A stretch of 11,021 nucleotides of DNA from Planctomycetota bacterium. Lineage in GTDB: Bacteria > Planctomycetota > Brocadiia > Brocadiales > Brocadiaceae. The DNA lies in assembly GCA_023261465.1 (NCBI GenBank), contig JAHFOW010000093.1, positions 1-11,021 on the forward strand. The letters are read 5' to 3'. Every line of letters begins with the position of its first letter. Within the stretch, counting starts at the first letter, position 1. The notes under the pieces were generated by a model that saw nothing but the letters and a program-made list of their open reading frames with translations, ran no database searches and was not told the DNA's origin. Both the position numbers and the translations under genes were made by a program. This document shows positions 1 through 6,859 of the stretch, piece by piece.

Positions 1-984
1 CCAATCCACAAATGCGTGGATATGGGAAAGGAAGCAATAGAGAAGGCATTATCCGTAAATTCCAGTTATGAATGTAGTGTGGGCATTGGGAAAGGACAAG
101 GTATGCGGCGGCTTATGAACTCGAAGGGTCTCGATATCTCCGTTGCATCTACATCGTTTGGTATCGGTATTGACATATTGCAGATTAAAGAGCAGAGCTT
201 TCTTTCCATCAGCGAGGGGGAAGGCGCAAAGCAGCTTGTGACAAATCTCAATAAACATGTTGATAAGGCGCTCTGGGGTTTGAAACTCGCAGGGAAAGAA
301 CTAAAACTGAAAACGGGGTCGTACCCTGTGGTTGTTACGGCAAAGGCCATGGGTGACCTGCTTGCAACCTTTGAAATGGGTTGTAATGGAAAACTTGTAC
401 AAAAGGGCGTGTCACCTCTCACCAATAAACTGGGAGAAAAGATCATGGATGAACGAATCACGATCTATGATGACTCAACAATTGACCTGGCCGATTCCAG
501 CTATCCGTGGGATGGAGAGGGTGTTTCTGCCCGGCGTACTCCCTTGTTCGAAAAAGGCGTCTTGAAAAATTATCTATTTGATTTACAAACAGCAGGGATG
601 TTGAAAACACAATCTACCGGTAATGGGAATCGTGGTTTTTCTTCACAGCCTTCGCCGGGCAATTCGAATGTTACCGTTGAATCTGGCAACATGCCGTATG
701 AATCCATGATTAAGAACGTCAAATATGGCGTATTGGTAGATCAGGTGCTTGGCGGTGGACAGAGCAATATCCTGGCGGGTGAATTTTCCGTGAATATAGA
801 CCTCGGCTATCTGATTGAGAATGGAGAAATAGTAGGCAGGGTAAAGGACTGTATGATTGCAGGGAATGTCTTTGACGTATTTAATGACATCGTTGCAATT
901 GGCAGTACTGCCGAATGGCATGGATCTCTGAAGGTGCCGCCTTTTTACTTCAGAACAATGAATATAGCCGGAAATGCCGATTAA
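1..984 (+). CDS. pmbA: TldE/PmbA-family metalloprotease subunit, 5'-truncated by window edge
   Basis: This is the C-terminal part of a TldD/PmbA-family protein. The frame is open from base 1 (the GTG at 16 is internal, not a credible start) and ends at TAA 982-984. About 327 codons are visible against roughly 440-450 in the family, so some 110-125 N-terminal residues lie upstream. Family features seen include the conserved Gly-rich stretch GVLVDQVLGGGQSN, the following FSVNIDLGYLIENGEIVG, and a C-terminal IGSTAEWHGSLKVPPFYF. No HExxxH zinc motif is present; the equivalent region reads AMGDLLATFEMG. This marks it as the TldE (PmbA) partner rather than the catalytic TldD. From the family: TldD and TldE form a cytoplasmic heterodimeric zinc protease that trims unfolded peptides, microcin B17 precursor and CcdA-type antitoxins. 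The tldD partner would be expected upstream, outside the window. A fold assignment beyond the family is not needed; the identity is solid, the exact symbol (pmbA or tldE) is convention. Confidence 0.92.
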   Translation, partial: PIHKCVDMGKEAIEKALSVNSSYECSVGIGKGQGMRRLMNSKGLDISVASTSFGIGIDILQIKEQSFLSISEGEGAKQLVTNLNKHVDKALWGLKLAGKELKLKTGSYPVVVTAKAMGDLLATFEMGCNGKLVQKGVSPLTNKLGEKIMDERITIYDDSTIDLADSSYPWDGEGVSARRTPLFEKGVLKNYLFDLQTAGMLKTQSTGNGNRGFSSQPSPGNSNVTVESGNMPYESMIKNVKYGVLVDQVLGGGQSNILAGEFSVNIDLGYLIENGEIVGRVKDCMIAGNVFDVFNDIVAIGSTAEWHGSLKVPPFYFRTMNIAGNAD

Positions 985-993
985 AATAAAGAA

Positions 994-1021
994 AATAATG
1001 TATAGCAGGAGCTGTATTATT
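994..1021 (-). terminator. Hairpin with T-rich tail on the minus strand
   Basis: AATAAT (994-999) pairs with ATTATT (1016-1021), and ATAGC (1002-1006) with GCTGT (1011-1015, one G-U pair). There is a GT bulge and an AGGA loop. Read on the minus strand, the stem is followed by a T-rich run (complement of 983-993), as in an intrinsic terminator. It overlaps the stop of the small minus-strand ORF at 1017. The stem is AT-rich, so strength is uncertain. It also sits 10 nt after the pmbA stop, but there is no T-run on the plus side. Confidence 0.35.
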
Positions 1022-1139
1022 GACATTGATACCAATTTTTGAGTTCTACTAAATCTTTACCATAATATGTATCATTAATCTTTCCATCGTCTCTGTTTTT
1101 AAGAAGTTTATCGTTTGTTTTAAGATGTTCATAGGTCAT
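1017..1139 (-). pseudogene. Short hypothetical minus-strand ORF, possible 3' remnant of a lost gene
   Basis: On the minus strand an ATG at 1139 opens 40 codons ending at TAA 1017-1019. The frame stays open upstream for about 24 more codons, to a stop near 1212-1214. The peptide has a protein-like, charged composition: MTYEHLKTNDKLLKNRDDG, then KINDTYYGKDLVELKNWYQ and a final CQ. No Shine-Dalgarno sequence precedes the ATG, and the stretch upstream changes frame. I read it as either a very small gene or the surviving C-terminus of a decayed one. The hairpin with a minus-strand T-rich tail at its end (994-1021) mildly supports past transcription in this direction. I do not recognise the family. 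Confidence 0.25.
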
Positions 1140-1288
1140 GGCTGCCGTATGTTTCAAATCGGTCTCATCAATAAGGTTTGACTTCTCATTTTGAATCCGA
1201 TAAGGAAATAAAATATATTATCTCGTCTGTGGATGATTATGGCGTTTTGCGTCAACACCGGTTTCATATACTTGACAATTTATTAATT

Positions 1289-1317
1289 TTGAATATTTTT
1301 AAAAACTATTGTATAAT
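1289..1317 (+). promoter_or_regulatory. Candidate sigma70-type promoter for the Cache gene
   Basis: TTGAAT at 1289-1294 and a perfect TATAAT at 1312-1317 are separated by 17 nt in an AT-rich stretch. A TTGACA at 1272-1277 lies too far from this -10 box but could serve a weaker one near 1294. Initiation near 1324 would give a 5' leader of about 300 nt ahead of the GTG at 1624. Confidence 0.45.
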
Positions 1318-1342
1318 AATTTTTAATATAGCTACGCCGCAA

Positions 1343-1492
1343 CCTAATCGCTTCAGCAAAGGGAATAAATCCCTAAGTTTTCCTTTTCGCTCGGTTAGGC
1401 ATTCACGATAAAGTCTAAGGGGTTTTCAGAGTGTACCCCTTAATAAAGGAGGTGAAGTGCGGTGTGAAAAACTTACAAAAAAAGTTTTACAC
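1343..1492 (+). promoter_or_regulatory. Structured 5' leader upstream of the Cache gene
   Basis: Three consecutive foldable units are visible. First, CCTAATCG (1343-1350) pairs with CGGTTAGG (1392-1399, one G-U), enclosing a small hairpin AGGGA/TCCCT (1360-1364 with 1370-1374). Second, TAAGGGGT (1416-1423) pairs perfectly over 8 bp with ACCCCTTA (1435-1442). Third, GTGT plus AAAACTT (1462-1465, 1468-1474) pairs with AAGTTTT plus ACAC (1482-1492). No run of T follows any of them, so they are not classical terminators. A strong AAGGAGG lies at 1446-1452, between the second and third units. The arrangement could be a cis-regulatory leader or decayed repeats. I could not match it to any riboswitch consensus I know (c-di-GMP I/II, cobalamin, TPP, SAM, fluoride). 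The remainder of the 985-1623 spacer shows no other gene I can support. Confidence 0.3.
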
Positions 1493-1525
1493 AGTAATAC
1501 TATAACTTCTCATGAAAGGATATGA
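1457..1525 (+). CDS. Possible 22-codon leader peptide
   Basis: A GTG at 1457 stands 4 nt after GGAGG (1448-1452), which is the best ribosome binding site in this spacer. It opens 22 codons (peptide starting MRCEKLTKKVLH) and stops at TGA 1523-1525. The stop overlaps an ATG at 1522 that starts another 22-codon ORF ending near 1590. The third leader hairpin (1462-1492) lies inside its coding sequence, so translation would open that stem. The short length gives no statistical support, and the protein could easily be fictitious; the strong Shine-Dalgarno is the only reason to list it. Confidence 0.18.
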   Translation: MRCEKLTKKVLHSNTITSHERI

Positions 1526-1623
1526 CGGCAATATTGAGACAATCTACCAATGGGTGTTGTTATTCATCTTTTATTATTAGCTTTGCGTAATCCCACAACC
1601 CTGTTCATTATGGAGGAAAAGAC

Positions 1624-3399
1624 GTGGTTAAAATAACCAAATCAACTATAGCAGTACTCATCTCACTTTACGTATTACTCACTGGCTATTCACAAATAGT
1701 ACAAGCTGACACACTGAGCATCATCAGGGAAGGTATTATAAGGGATTTGCAGGGTATCACCCGGAAACAAGCGGAGACTGTCACCAATTGGATTGACGCC
1801 AGGAAAAAAGATGTGCGGGTTACCGCTCACAACCTGCCTGCCTACCGCCCAGAAGTAATTCGTGACCAACAGGAACCGGACTTTACCAGACCGCTTGAAT
1901 ACCTCACCTTCATGAAAAACATCTATCACTATAAGGAAGTTTTTATAGCAAATCCCACTGGCACGGTTATTGTTTCAACGGATAAAAACAATATTGGAAA
2001 GGACATTGCCGCCACCCCATACTTCCAGGAAGCGCTCAGGGGTAAAACTGTTTTTTCTGATATCATGCCTTCGACCATACCCATCGAAAACGAGGCAGGC
2101 AGCCCTGAACTGGGATTACCCACGATGTTTGTATCCACCCCCGTTACCAACGAAAAATCGGATGTATTGGGCGTCCTGACTTTCAGGCTCGATGTCAGCG
2201 AACTCATAAAATTAATATTACCCATGAAGGCAACGGAGACAGGAGAGATCTATTTAATCAATAAGGATGGGTACATGCTCACTGAATCACGGTTTGCCCG
2301 CAGTCTCAAGGAAAGTGGAGTTATTAAAAAGAGGACGTCTTTAGAACTGAAAGTGACAAACCCCAAGACAGGAAATCTTACTCTGGCAGTTCAACAATGC
2401 CTCAAAGGCTCTGACGGATATAATGACACGGGTTATCTTGACTATCGGGGTGTTAGCGTTATTGGTTATTGGACATGGCTACCCTACCTAAACTGGGGAC
2501 TTATTGCAGAAATAAATATTGACGAGGCGTGCCACGAGGTTCGTAAATTTTTCCAGGAAACGACCCTTAAAAATTTACGTGGTCTTATGCACCGTCAGGT
2601 AGGTCTGGTAAAGATGTGCATTGAGGGACACAAAAATAATGCTCGTGCAATTGCGCTTAAACCTCAAACAAATAATTATGCAAAAGGCGTGGTATCAGTC
2701 GATGAATTTGTCCATGCGCTTAACTACCTTGAATTTATCAGGGATGAATACGGATACAAGGGTATATTTATCTGCGACACAAGCGGAGTTATCAGATTGT
2801 CAACAGAAAAGAACCTGGTAGGTATGAATGTAGCAGGGGAGGACTACTTTGTAGAGGCAAAAAAACAAGGTGTTTTTGTGGGTAATGTAAGACCGTCCAC
2901 GACGCCTATTGTAAACGAGTCTGGCAAAAACGAGCGCAATGTACCCACCCTGTTTGTGTCTGCAACGATACAGGATAATGGCGGGAACCTCGCTGGCGTG
3001 CTTGTTCTTCGCGTAGACACAATGGAACTGAACAAACTCATGCAGGGCACGGAGGTCGGAGAAAGCGGCGAGACGTACCTCATTGATTCGGAAGGTATAT
3101 TTATTACAGAATCACGATTTATCATAGATCTGAAAAGGAAGGAAATGATTAAAAACAGAACAGCCCTGGAACTCAAGGGCATTAACCCCAAGACGGGAAG
3201 GTTGACGAAGGGAATCATCGAATGTCTGAGCGGAACCGAAGGATATGACGACACGGGTTATCTGGATTATCGGGGTGTTCCGGTATTAGGAACGTGGTGC
3301 TGGATCCCCGAATACGATTGGGGTGTAATGGTCGAAATTGACCTTGACGAGGCATTCCGCAAGAGTTCCGCATTCTGGGGTATTAAGCAGTATTTTTAA
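1624..3399 (+). CDS. Secreted protein with two tandem double-Cache (dCache_1) sensor modules and no output domain
   Basis: The GTG start at 1624 is preceded by GGAGG (1612-1616) at good spacing. Residues 1-28 form a signal peptide (Lys-containing n-region, hydrophobic AVLISLYVLLTGY, cleavage likely after VQA). The rest is two homologous modules of about 275 residues, roughly 29-305 and 306-585. Each begins with a long amphipathic helix and contains an ST(D/E)KN...G segment, a PSTxPI(E/V)NE(A/S)G loop and an ESRF strand. Each has DTGYLDYRGV (268-277 and 543-552) followed by WxWxPxxxWG(L/V)xxEIxxDEA. This is the Cache fold known from extracellular sensors of histidine kinases, chemoreceptors and GGDEF proteins, which bind amino acids, amines or carboxylates. 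Unlike those, no transmembrane helix, HAMP, kinase or GGDEF follows: the protein ends 15 residues after the last DEA. It is therefore probably a periplasmic ligand-binding protein, or an input module acting through a partner. The ligand is unknown. It is transcribed convergently with the next gene. Confidence 0.88.
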   Translation: MVKITKSTIAVLISLYVLLTGYSQIVQADTLSIIREGIIRDLQGITRKQAETVTNWIDARKKDVRVTAHNLPAYRPEVIRDQQEPDFTRPLEYLTFMKNIYHYKEVFIANPTGTVIVSTDKNNIGKDIAATPYFQEALRGKTVFSDIMPSTIPIENEAGSPELGLPTMFVSTPVTNEKSDVLGVLTFRLDVSELIKLILPMKATETGEIYLINKDGYMLTESRFARSLKESGVIKKRTSLELKVTNPKTGNLTLAVQQCLKGSDGYNDTGYLDYRGVSVIGYWTWLPYLNWGLIAEINIDEACHEVRKFFQETTLKNLRGLMHRQVGLVKMCIEGHKNNARAIALKPQTNNYAKGVVSVDEFVHALNYLEFIRDEYGYKGIFICDTSGVIRLSTEKNLVGMNVAGEDYFVEAKKQGVFVGNVRPSTTPIVNESGKNERNVPTLFVSATIQDNGGNLAGVLVLRVDTMELNKLMQGTEVGESGETYLIDSEGIFITESRFIIDLKRKEMIKNRTALELKGINPKTGRLTKGIIECLSGTEGYDDTGYLDYRGVPVLGTWCWIPEYDWGVMVEIDLDEAFRKSSAFWGIKQYF

Positions 3400-3422
3400 A
3401 TTTTAACGATGGAACACACATT

Positions 3423-3470
3423 ACGCAGATAGACGCAGATATAAGTCTCATTATCTGTGTTTATCTGCGT
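3423..3470. repeat. 19-bp hairpin made of 10-nt-period repeats between convergent genes
   Basis: ACGCAGATA occurs at 3423-3431 and again at 3433-3441, and its complement occurs as TATCTGTGT (3452-3460) and TATCTGCGT (3462-3470). The two halves pair along 19 bp with two G-U pairs around a 10-nt loop. GACGCAGATA (3432-3441) and TATCTGCGTC (3462-3471) are a perfect 10-bp match. It lies 24 nt after the Cache stop, in a convergent spacer, so it could terminate or stabilise transcripts from both sides. It has no T-run. The internal 10-nt periodicity points to a dispersed palindromic repeat. Confidence 0.6.
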
Positions 3471-3524
3471 CCAAACAGGAAACCCGCCTAAGTAAAATGA
3501 AACTCCGAGACCTAACGGTAACAC

Positions 3525-3560
3525 GGGAATATGAAAATAGATTTTCAGGTGAAAATTCCC
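3525..3560. terminator. Second hairpin in the convergent spacer
   Basis: GGGAAT (3525-3530) pairs with ATTCCC (3555-3560), and inside it GAAA (3533-3536) pairs with TTTC (3543-3546). It is 21 nt beyond the end of the minus-strand oxidase gene. No T-run follows on either strand, so a termination role is only suggested by position. Confidence 0.25.
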
Positions 3561-3580
3561 TTGCAATGAACTTACCAGGA

Positions 3581-4780
3581 TTATATTTCCATTCTTTTCT
3601 CTACTTCATCAACAACAAATTTACTGAATGAAAAGGCAGAGGTAAATGCGGGAGACACTGCATTTAAGACATGCGTGGAATTTTCTCCCTGTTCAACCAC
3701 AAAATCCATGACCAGTTCCATCGTTTTTCTGTCAAGAAGTTGCGCCCTGATACCCGTAGTTAAATGGTTGCCAAATTGTTCTCTATCTAACTTTTTCACC
3801 AAATATGCGGCTTGTTGTATAAAATATTTTCTTGAGTATTTCCTCATTTCCTCAAGGGCTAAATCTCTAAAATTACCTGCGTTGGAGAAAAATAGTTTAA
3901 CCTCATTGAGTATAATCCCAAAGAATTCTTGTATCCTTAAATGCGAAATGCCCTTATAATTTTCCCGCCAGAAGGCTGGAATTGCCGTCGGGCCTATCTT
4001 TACTTTCCCATCAACGGCCTTTGTAAAATGGACGCCAAGAAATGGATTTTTTAAGTTTGGAACAGGATATATATGTTTATGAATAAAATCGCTGTCCTTA
4101 TATTCCAGGTAAGTACCTTTAAAAGGGATAAGGGTATATTTAAGACCAACTCCAAATTGATGCGCAATGTTATCCGCATACAAACCGGCTGTATTAATGA
4201 GATGTTTAAATCTTATTTTTTGTTTTGTGGTGCTTACGGTAAAGGTGTCCGCCATTTTCACGAACCCTTCATCCAGCAGAATTTGTATCTTTTCCTGTAA
4301 AACTGAAGCAATATGTTCAACAACCTCTTTTGGATTTACAACAGCGGTCGTCGGCGAATACAATGCCTTATCAAAGGTTTTTGCACTCGGCTCAAGTTCT
4401 GCTAATCTCTTTTCATCAACTATTTCCAGGTCTATCCCATTCGCAATTCCCCTTCTTTCTAATTCACAGAGTCCTCTCGTTTCATTTTCATCCCGCGCAA
4501 CAACAACCTTTCCGCATCTGTTTATAGAGAGATGGTGTTTTATGCAATATTCAGTGAGAAGTCTGTTCCCTTCGGCGGTAAACCTCGCCTTTAAACTATC
4601 GGGCGTATAATAAAATCCGGCATGGAGTACCCCACTATTTCTTCCACTTGCGTGGCAGGCCAGGGAACGTTCCTTTTCTAACACGGTAATACGTAAATCC
4701 TTGTGTCTTGTATGAAACTCACGGGCAATAGAAAGGCCGATGATTCCACCACCCACGATTAATATGTCAGTTGTCAGCAT
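3581..4780 (-). CDS. lhgO: FAD-dependent L-2-hydroxyglutarate oxidase (LhgO-like)
   Basis: The protein has 399 residues (E. coli LhgO has 422) of the DAO-type FAD oxidoreductase fold. The N-terminal Rossmann motif is VGGGIIG (9-15), followed by the ribose-binding Glu in VLEKE (E35). The family signature HASGRNSGVLHAGFYY is at 43-58. Further LhgO-specific blocks are IYPVPNLKNPFLGVHFTK, then GKVKIGPTAIPAF, and near the C-terminus TTGIRAQLLD and NAVSPAFTSAFSFSK. From the family: it oxidises L-2-hydroxyglutarate to 2-oxoglutarate and passes electrons to the membrane quinone pool, recycling a by-product of 2-oxoglutarate reduction. The ATG at 4780 follows the DUF362 stop by only 7 nt, so the two are co-transcribed; the Shine-Dalgarno (AAGAAT) is weak, consistent with translational coupling. 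No frameshift or missing flavin residue is seen. A related glycerol-3-phosphate-dehydrogenase-like activity is the main alternative. Confidence 0.88.
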   Translation of the reverse strand: MLTTDILIVGGGIIGLSIAREFHTRHKDLRITVLEKERSLACHASGRNSGVLHAGFYYTPDSLKARFTAEGNRLLTEYCIKHHLSINRCGKVVVARDENETRGLCELERRGIANGIDLEIVDEKRLAELEPSAKTFDKALYSPTTAVVNPKEVVEHIASVLQEKIQILLDEGFVKMADTFTVSTTKQKIRFKHLINTAGLYADNIAHQFGVGLKYTLIPFKGTYLEYKDSDFIHKHIYPVPNLKNPFLGVHFTKAVDGKVKIGPTAIPAFWRENYKGISHLRIQEFFGIILNEVKLFFSNAGNFRDLALEEMRKYSRKYFIQQAAYLVKKLDREQFGNHLTTGIRAQLLDRKTMELVMDFVVEQGENSTHVLNAVSPAFTSAFSFSKFVVDEVEKRMEI

Positions 4781-4787
4781 TTGATTC

Positions 4788-5828
4788 TTAATTACTCAGA
4801 TGATAGTGAATCTTTTGTATAATCTCTTCAAAATCCGCTTTGGTATCCAGACATTTTGATACAATTTTAAGTTCCGAATAACTCCTTATGCCCAGGTTTA
4901 ATTCCACGGCCCTTTTGACCTGTCGCTGTTCCCACACACCCACGTCTCCTCCAAAAGCATTGATAACGCTTAATCCCACGACATCGGCTGCAATCCTGTC
5001 GCCGGTAACAACAATGAGATTTGGTTCAGCTACGACACCACGTGTCGGGCCTTTCATTGTAAAAATCTTTGTGCCATCAAGGATATTGAGATGCGGCGTA
5101 TAGGCCATGTTTAATTCGGCAACGATCTCATCCCAGTATTCAGGGGCAATAAAGTATGGTCTCTGTTGGGGATGGATGGCGCCGATAAAATTCTTCAACG
5201 AAATGGTATAATGCGCATAACTATGGGTTTTAATAACGGGAACATTAATAATCCTGTCAACATTAAATATAATCTCAGAAACAATGGCCTTTTTAACAAA
5301 TCTCCCCTGAGGTATATCCACCTCTACCCAGCCGCAATTTTCAAAGGCAATAAATTCCATATCTTCATCCTTAATTACTTCCCATACGCCTGACTTTATG
5401 GCATTCCTCTTTGTGGGCAGAACAAATATTGCAGACATGTCACCCACCAGGACCTTTGAAACGCCGGATTCGTGGAGGATTCTTATAAGGTTCTTTATAA
5501 TAATCGGACTGGTGTTGGCAGGACTTGGATAGCGATTAACGATATTTGGTTTTATGAGTACGGACTTGCCCTTAACGTCAAGTTTTTCCAATCCACCCAC
5601 CAGTTCTATACCTTCTCTGAGCATGGTATAAACATCGTCGCCCCGAACAATGGAAACCAGGGTCTTATGTGCTTCTTTATAGACATTGTTGTGATCAGGT
5701 TTATGGTTTATCCTTTTCGCATCCGGCTTCCTGAAAAGAAATTTGAAGACATAACGCCACTGTAGTTTTAAAAAAAGAAATATTGATATACCGACATAAT
5801 AGAAAAGTGGTGATTTTATAATGCGCAT
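4788..5828 (-). CDS. Membrane-anchored DUF362-domain protein
   Basis: The protein has 346 residues. A single hydrophobic segment at about 7-22 (PLFYYVGISIFLFLKL) with basic residues on both sides suggests an N-terminal membrane anchor rather than a cleaved signal. The DUF362 domain covers about 57-300: VLIKPNIV (90-97), SGVSKVLVGD, INVPVIKTHSYAHYTISLKNFIGAI, then LNILDGTKIFTMKGPTRG and VVTGDRIAADVVG. DUF362 occurs in bacteria and archaea, sometimes fused to a 4Fe-4S ferredoxin domain, which is absent here. No biochemical function is established that I know of. There is no twin-arginine motif. It is the first gene of an apparent operon with the LhgO-like oxidase 7 nt downstream, so a role in electron transfer or in maturation of that membrane enzyme is a guess from context. 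The ATG at 5828 has no clear Shine-Dalgarno; the frame is open further upstream without a better start. Confidence 0.8.
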   Translation of the reverse strand: MRIIKSPLFYYVGISIFLFLKLQWRYVFKFLFRKPDAKRINHKPDHNNVYKEAHKTLVSIVRGDDVYTMLREGIELVGGLEKLDVKGKSVLIKPNIVNRYPSPANTSPIIIKNLIRILHESGVSKVLVGDMSAIFVLPTKRNAIKSGVWEVIKDEDMEFIAFENCGWVEVDIPQGRFVKKAIVSEIIFNVDRIINVPVIKTHSYAHYTISLKNFIGAIHPQQRPYFIAPEYWDEIVAELNMAYTPHLNILDGTKIFTMKGPTRGVVAEPNLIVVTGDRIAADVVGLSVINAFGGDVGVWEQRQVKRAVELNLGIRSYSELKIVSKCLDTKADFEEIIQKIHYHLSN

Positions 5829-5878
5829 ATAATTTATTGAAAAGATTTTATCATAATGGAACGGTGCTGTTTTTGAGA

Positions 5879-5907
5879 TTGACCAGACGTTTTATTTTAT
5901 ATATTAT
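5879..5907 (+). promoter_or_regulatory. Sigma70-type promoter for the cobK transcript
   Basis: TTGACC (5879-5884) and TATTAT (5902-5907) are spaced by exactly 17 nt, each matching the consensus in 5 of 6 positions. It lies in the AT-rich divergent region between DUF362 and cobK and points toward cobK. The predicted leader would be about 150 nt and would include the palindrome at 5977-6008. I find no equally good promoter for the minus-strand operon. Confidence 0.5.
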
Positions 5908-5976
5908 ACATTACATTTTCTATAGTTATATAGTATTACTGTGTAAAAATTTCTTTTTTATGCCGGTTTTTTAAAC

Positions 5977-6008
5977 AATCCCCTTCACCCCCTTTATTAA
6001 GGGGGATT
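5977..6008. repeat. C/G-tract palindromic repeat in the cobK leader
   Basis: CCCCCTT (5988-5994) pairs with AAGGGGG (5999-6005) around TATT, and alternatively AATCCCC (5977-5983) pairs with GGGGATT (6002-6008). The two pairings are mutually exclusive. A second element of the same style, built from TCCCCTCT/AGAGGGGA, is at 10981-11000. The sequence just after it (6005-6018) matches 1336-1349 in inverse orientation at 13 of 14 positions (GCCGCAACC followed by T or A, then AATC). This looks like a dispersed intergenic repeat rather than a terminator, since no T-run follows. Confidence 0.5.
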
Positions 6009-6063
6009 TGGTTGCGGCTTGTTGCGTTAAGTTATAAATTTAGACTTTTATATCTCACTCATT

Positions 6064-6825
6064 ATGATCCTTGTTTTATCAGGCACTGAGGAAGGCAAAG
6101 AGATTGTTCGAAAACTCCATGAAGAAGGATTTAAACTTCTGACGACAGTTGCCACTGAATACGGCAAGAAGATGTTTGAACAAATAGGCTTAGAAGCCAT
6201 TTGCCTTCAGGGGCGCTTAGATACAAGTGGATTTATTCAATTAATAAAAGAACGTGGCATAGACACGGTTGTAGACGCTACCCATCCCTATGCCGTGGAA
6301 GTCTCCCGCAATGCAATGGATGCCTGCTCGAACACCAATGCACGGTACATACGATTTGAAAGGCAAGGGACAACAATATCAGACCATCCAACGATCCATA
6401 AAGTCAGGAATATTTCAGAAGCAGTAGACAAGGCAAAAACGCTGGGAAAAATAATATTTCTCACTACAGGCATATCGAGTGTATCAAAATTTATCATGCT
6501 CAGGGATGAGAAAGAATTGTATGTGCGCATCCTGCCTGTGCCTGAACATATAAAGCTCTGTCTTGATGTGGGCATTCCGCCCACGCACATCATTGCCATG
6601 CACGGCCCGTTTTCTGAGGATTTAAATCGTGCAATGTTCCGGCAATATAAAATTAATACGATGGTAACAAAGGAGAGTGGTAATACCGGCGGCGTACTTG
6701 AAAAGCTATCAGCCGCAATGAAAGAAAGCATAGACACAATACTTATTGAAAGACCAAAACTATATTATTCAAAGGTATATATAACCATTGATGAGGTAAT
6801 AGAGGCAGTAAAACAAAAATTGTAG
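6064..6825 (+). CDS. cobK: Precorrin-6A / cobalt-precorrin-6A reductase
   Basis: The 253-residue protein matches the CobK/CbiJ family in length and in its motifs in order. These are the nucleotide-binding start ILVLSGTEEGKEI (2-14), GRLD (50-53), VVDATHPYA (69-77), RFERQG, and TTG followed by the RILPVPE block. They continue with AMHGPFSEDLN and VTKESGNTGGVLEKL near the C-terminus. From the family: it reduces the macrocycle of precorrin-6A (aerobic route, NADPH) or cobalt-precorrin-6A (anaerobic route) in the corrin part of vitamin B12 synthesis, in the cytoplasm. An anaerobe would use the cbiJ name; the sequence alone does not decide this. No other corrin gene is within the window, so it is separated from the usual cluster. 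The ATG at 6064 has no visible Shine-Dalgarno. A promoter is seen at 5879-5907, and no cobalamin riboswitch is seen in the leader. Confidence 0.9.
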   Translation: MILVLSGTEEGKEIVRKLHEEGFKLLTTVATEYGKKMFEQIGLEAICLQGRLDTSGFIQLIKERGIDTVVDATHPYAVEVSRNAMDACSNTNARYIRFERQGTTISDHPTIHKVRNISEAVDKAKTLGKIIFLTTGISSVSKFIMLRDEKELYVRILPVPEHIKLCLDVGIPPTHIIAMHGPFSEDLNRAMFRQYKINTMVTKESGNTGGVLEKLSAAMKESIDTILIERPKLYYSKVYITIDEVIEAVKQKL

Positions 6826-6859
6826 CGCCAATGCCTTGTGGTCGGTATTTGGGCCTATT

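Noticed and set aside
1178..1411. 77-codon plus-strand ORF in the spacer before the Cache gene
   Set aside because: It runs through the promoter-like AT-rich stretch and the structured leader, has no ribosome binding site, and its second half is low-complexity and not protein-like.
3400..3422. Possible frameshifted continuation of the Cache protein into a membrane domain
   Set aside because: No frame downstream encodes a hydrophobic helix; the sequence passes directly into the palindromic repeat.
3675..4610. Several plus-strand ORFs of 65-147 codons
   Set aside because: They lie antisense within the LhgO-like gene, whose protein matches its family along the whole length.
6078..6100. GGCACTGAGG resembling part of a cobalamin riboswitch near cobK
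   Set aside because: It encodes the conserved SGTEEG motif of CobK itself; no B12 box or surrounding riboswitch structure is present.
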